From positions 1-34,462 of the forward strand of contig JAFLRN010000024.1 of NCBI GenBank assembly GCA_022511385.1: a DNA stretch of 34,462 nucleotides, given 5' to 3'. The notes beneath the pieces are model-generated. The model saw nothing but the letters and a program-made list of their open reading frames with translations. It did not search any database and was not told the origin of the DNA. This DNA comes from Acetatifactor sp. (GTDB taxonomy: Bacteria; Bacillota; Clostridia; Lachnospirales; Lachnospiraceae). Positions 32,970 to 34,462 of this stretch are shown here, in pieces. How positions within the stretch are numbered: the stretch's first letter is position 1; every line of letters starts with the position of its first letter. The position numbers and the translations under genes were made by a program.

Positions 32970-34304
32970 ATGACATATCAGGAATTTAAGGAGGCTGTGA
33001 TTGGAGCTGCTAAGGCTCAGGGAATCACAGAGTATGAGATTTATTATACGGAGAGCGAGTCCACGACCGTTGAGATTTTTAAAGAGGAGGTCAAGGGCTA
33101 TGGCACGGAGAGCAGCCTGGGCGTATGCTTCCGCTGTGTGATAGGCGAGCGGGCCGGCTATGCGGCAACGGAGAATCTGACGGCTGAGGAAGCGGTATCT
33201 CTGGTTGCCAGGGCTGTGGAAAATGCAGAGTCCATCGAGAGCGACCAGAAGGCTTTTATCCACAAGAAGGGTGACGACTATGCTGTGGTTCAAGAGACTC
33301 AGGGAGAGTTTCCCTCTGGAGCCGAGCTGGTGGAGTCTGCGCTGGCACTGCAGAAGAAGCTGTATCAGGCGGACAGCAGGGTAGTGGACGGCACACAGGC
33401 CTATATGGCTGGCGGCAGCGAGAAATATGCCCTGTACAACTCAAATGGTCTGGATCTGGAGGACAAAGTATCCTACGCTCAATGCTTTGCTTTGGCTATC
33501 GTGAAGGATGGGGAGGATATGTACGACGGCAGTGCGGATAAAATGGGCGCTTTGAAGGATTTTGACCTGGATGCCGTCACAGCGGAGGCGGTGGAGGATG
33601 CCGTGTCCACTATCGGCGCAGGAGGTGTGGATAGCGGAAAGTACAGCGTGGTATTTTCCGGCAAGGCCATGGCGAAACTGCTGATGACTTATGCCTCTGT
33701 ATTTTCTGCAGAGGAGGCCCAGAAGGGTCTGTCCCTTTTGAAAGACAAGGAAGGGGAGAAGATTGCAGCAGATTGCGTAACTATCATCGACGATCCCAGA
33801 TATCCAGACAGTGTGATCAAGCGCACCTTTGACGGAGAGGGCGTTGCCACCTATGCCAAGAATGTGGTGGAGAAAGGTACCCTGAACACGCTGCTACACA
33901 ATCTGGCAACGGCGGACAAGGCTGGAGTGAAGTCCACGGGAAATGCCAGCAAACCCTCTTACTCCTCAGTGGTGGGGATCAGTCCCTTTACCTTTTATGT
34001 AAAGCCCGGAGAGGGCAAGAAGGAGGAACTGTTCGCAAAGGCGGGCAGCGGCATCTATGTGACAAATATTGAGGGTCTGCACTCAGGAGCCAATGCAGTC
34101 ACTGGTGACTTCTCACTGGCAGCATCCGGATTTTTGCTGGAGGATGGCAAAAAGACAACGCCTGTGAAGGGATTCACCGTGGCAGACAATTTCTTCACTT
34201 TCTTAAAGAAGGTGGTCTGTGTGGGTGAGGATTTGGAGCTGGTACGCGGCAGGGTGGGATCCCCTTCTGTGCTGGTGGAGGATATCACTGTGGGTGGAAA
34301 ATAA
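32970..34304 (+). CDS. tldE: TldD-family partner protein TldE/PmbA
   Basis: Non-metal partner of TldD. 444 residues. It starts MTYQEFKEAVIGAAKAQG, has the conserved N-terminal ESESTTVEIFKEEVKGY, VDGTQAYMAGGSEKYALYNSNG in the middle and GIYVTNIEGLHSGANAVTGDFSLAASGF near the end, all characteristic. There is no HExxxH, as expected for TldE. AGAGGATGAA precedes the ATG. The pair encodes a complete TldD/E protease; no microcin-like peptide gene was seen nearby. Confidence 0.94.
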   Translation: MTYQEFKEAVIGAAKAQGITEYEIYYTESESTTVEIFKEEVKGYGTESSLGVCFRCVIGERAGYAATENLTAEEAVSLVARAVENAESIESDQKAFIHKKGDDYAVVQETQGEFPSGAELVESALALQKKLYQADSRVVDGTQAYMAGGSEKYALYNSNGLDLEDKVSYAQCFALAIVKDGEDMYDGSADKMGALKDFDLDAVTAEAVEDAVSTIGAGGVDSGKYSVVFSGKAMAKLLMTYASVFSAEEAQKGLSLLKDKEGEKIAADCVTIIDDPRYPDSVIKRTFDGEGVATYAKNVVEKGTLNTLLHNLATADKAGVKSTGNASKPSYSSVVGISPFTFYVKPGEGKKEELFAKAGSGIYVTNIEGLHSGANAVTGDFSLAASGFLLEDGKKTTPVKGFTVADNFFTFLKKVVCVGEDLELVRGRVGSPSVLVEDITVGGK

Positions 34305-34351
34305 AAACATCCCAATCATACAAATTTAGGCTGGAAAAGTGGCAGCAGATG

Positions 34352-34398
34352 TGTTATAGTAGAATGGTAAGCGGCGCTGGAGCGGAATGTTCCAGCGC
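34352..34398 (+). promoter_or_regulatory. Probable tRNA promoter and leader hairpin
   Basis: An extended -10 (TGT TATAGT, 34352-34360) has only a poor -35 upstream. GCGCTGGA (34374-34381) and TCCAGCGC (34391-34398) form an 8-bp stem in the 5' leader of the tRNA, a likely precursor-processing structure. Confidence 0.45.
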
Positions 34399-34407
34399 GG
34401 ATACCGC

Positions 34408-34462
34408 GCAGATATGGTTCATCGGTAGAACGCTAGCTTCCCAAGCTGGAAAGGCGGGTTCG
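34408..34462 (+). tRNA. tRNA-Gly (anticodon CCC), 3' end cut by window edge
   Basis: The acceptor strand GCAGATA is followed by TG, a D-stem GTTC/GAAC with loop ATCGGTA, and an anticodon stem CTAGC/GCTGG closing the 7-nt loop TTCCCAA, giving anticodon CCC. The variable part and GGCGG-GTTCG start the T arm at the window end. The 3' acceptor strand is outside, so the acceptor pairing could not be checked. Confidence 0.9.

Overview
The window looks like a chromosomal segment from an anaerobic gut-type Firmicute, most likely Lachnospiraceae (Clostridia). The evidence is the order rimP-nusA-ylxR-ylxQ-infB ... rbfA-nrnA-truB-ribF, rpsO followed by pnp, a tldD/tldE pair, a NusA without C-terminal acidic repeats of the proteobacterial kind, strong AGGAGG-type ribosome binding sites and TTGACA/TATAAT promoters. 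The assignment below family level is inference. Almost everything is on the + strand; only the membrane lipase at 11450-12808 is on the - strand.

Layout. 1-1596 is the 3' part of groEL, followed by a structured intergenic RNA-like element, a terminator and a small DUF3006-like gene. 2390-9969 holds four enzymes for carbohydrate side chains, none with an export signal: GH29 alpha-fucosidase, GH31 alpha-xylosidase, an SGNH/sialate-O-acetylesterase-type deacetylase and GH43 beta-xylosidase/arabinofuranosidase. Together they fit intracellular trimming of fucosylated, acetylated xyloglucan or xylan oligosaccharides; no transporter or sugar regulator is in the window. 10168-11421 is a LytTR regulator with a LiaF-like membrane protein. 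11450-13451 is a divergent pair: a membrane-anchored lipase and a DUF3267 membrane metalloprotease.

13484-23471 is the translation and ribosome-maturation operon from rimP to ribF. It is interrupted between infB and rbfA by an AT-rich dapB. 23584-24757 is a secreted SH3b-NlpC/P60 wall hydrolase with a consensus promoter and a triple WalR-type box. 24939-28397 is an accessory stretch: LacA/Maa-type acetyltransferase, AAA/DUF4143 ATPase, a 36-codon ORF and a tandem HD/HD-GYP phosphodiesterase. 28501-31313 is rpsO and pnp, each with a structured leader. 31410-34304 is tldD and tldE, and the window ends inside a tRNA-Gly(CCC).

The most interesting items are non-coding. A structured element occurs twice (after groEL and between rpsO and pnp) with a compensatory base-pair change in its closing stem. 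A phased 21-bp repeat array lies directly in front of the fucosidase gene. A roughly 83-nt hairpin sits in the pnp leader. A three-half-site, 11-bp-periodic WalR-like array lies at the wall-hydrolase promoter. No insertion sequence, transposase, phage gene, CRISPR array or rRNA was seen.
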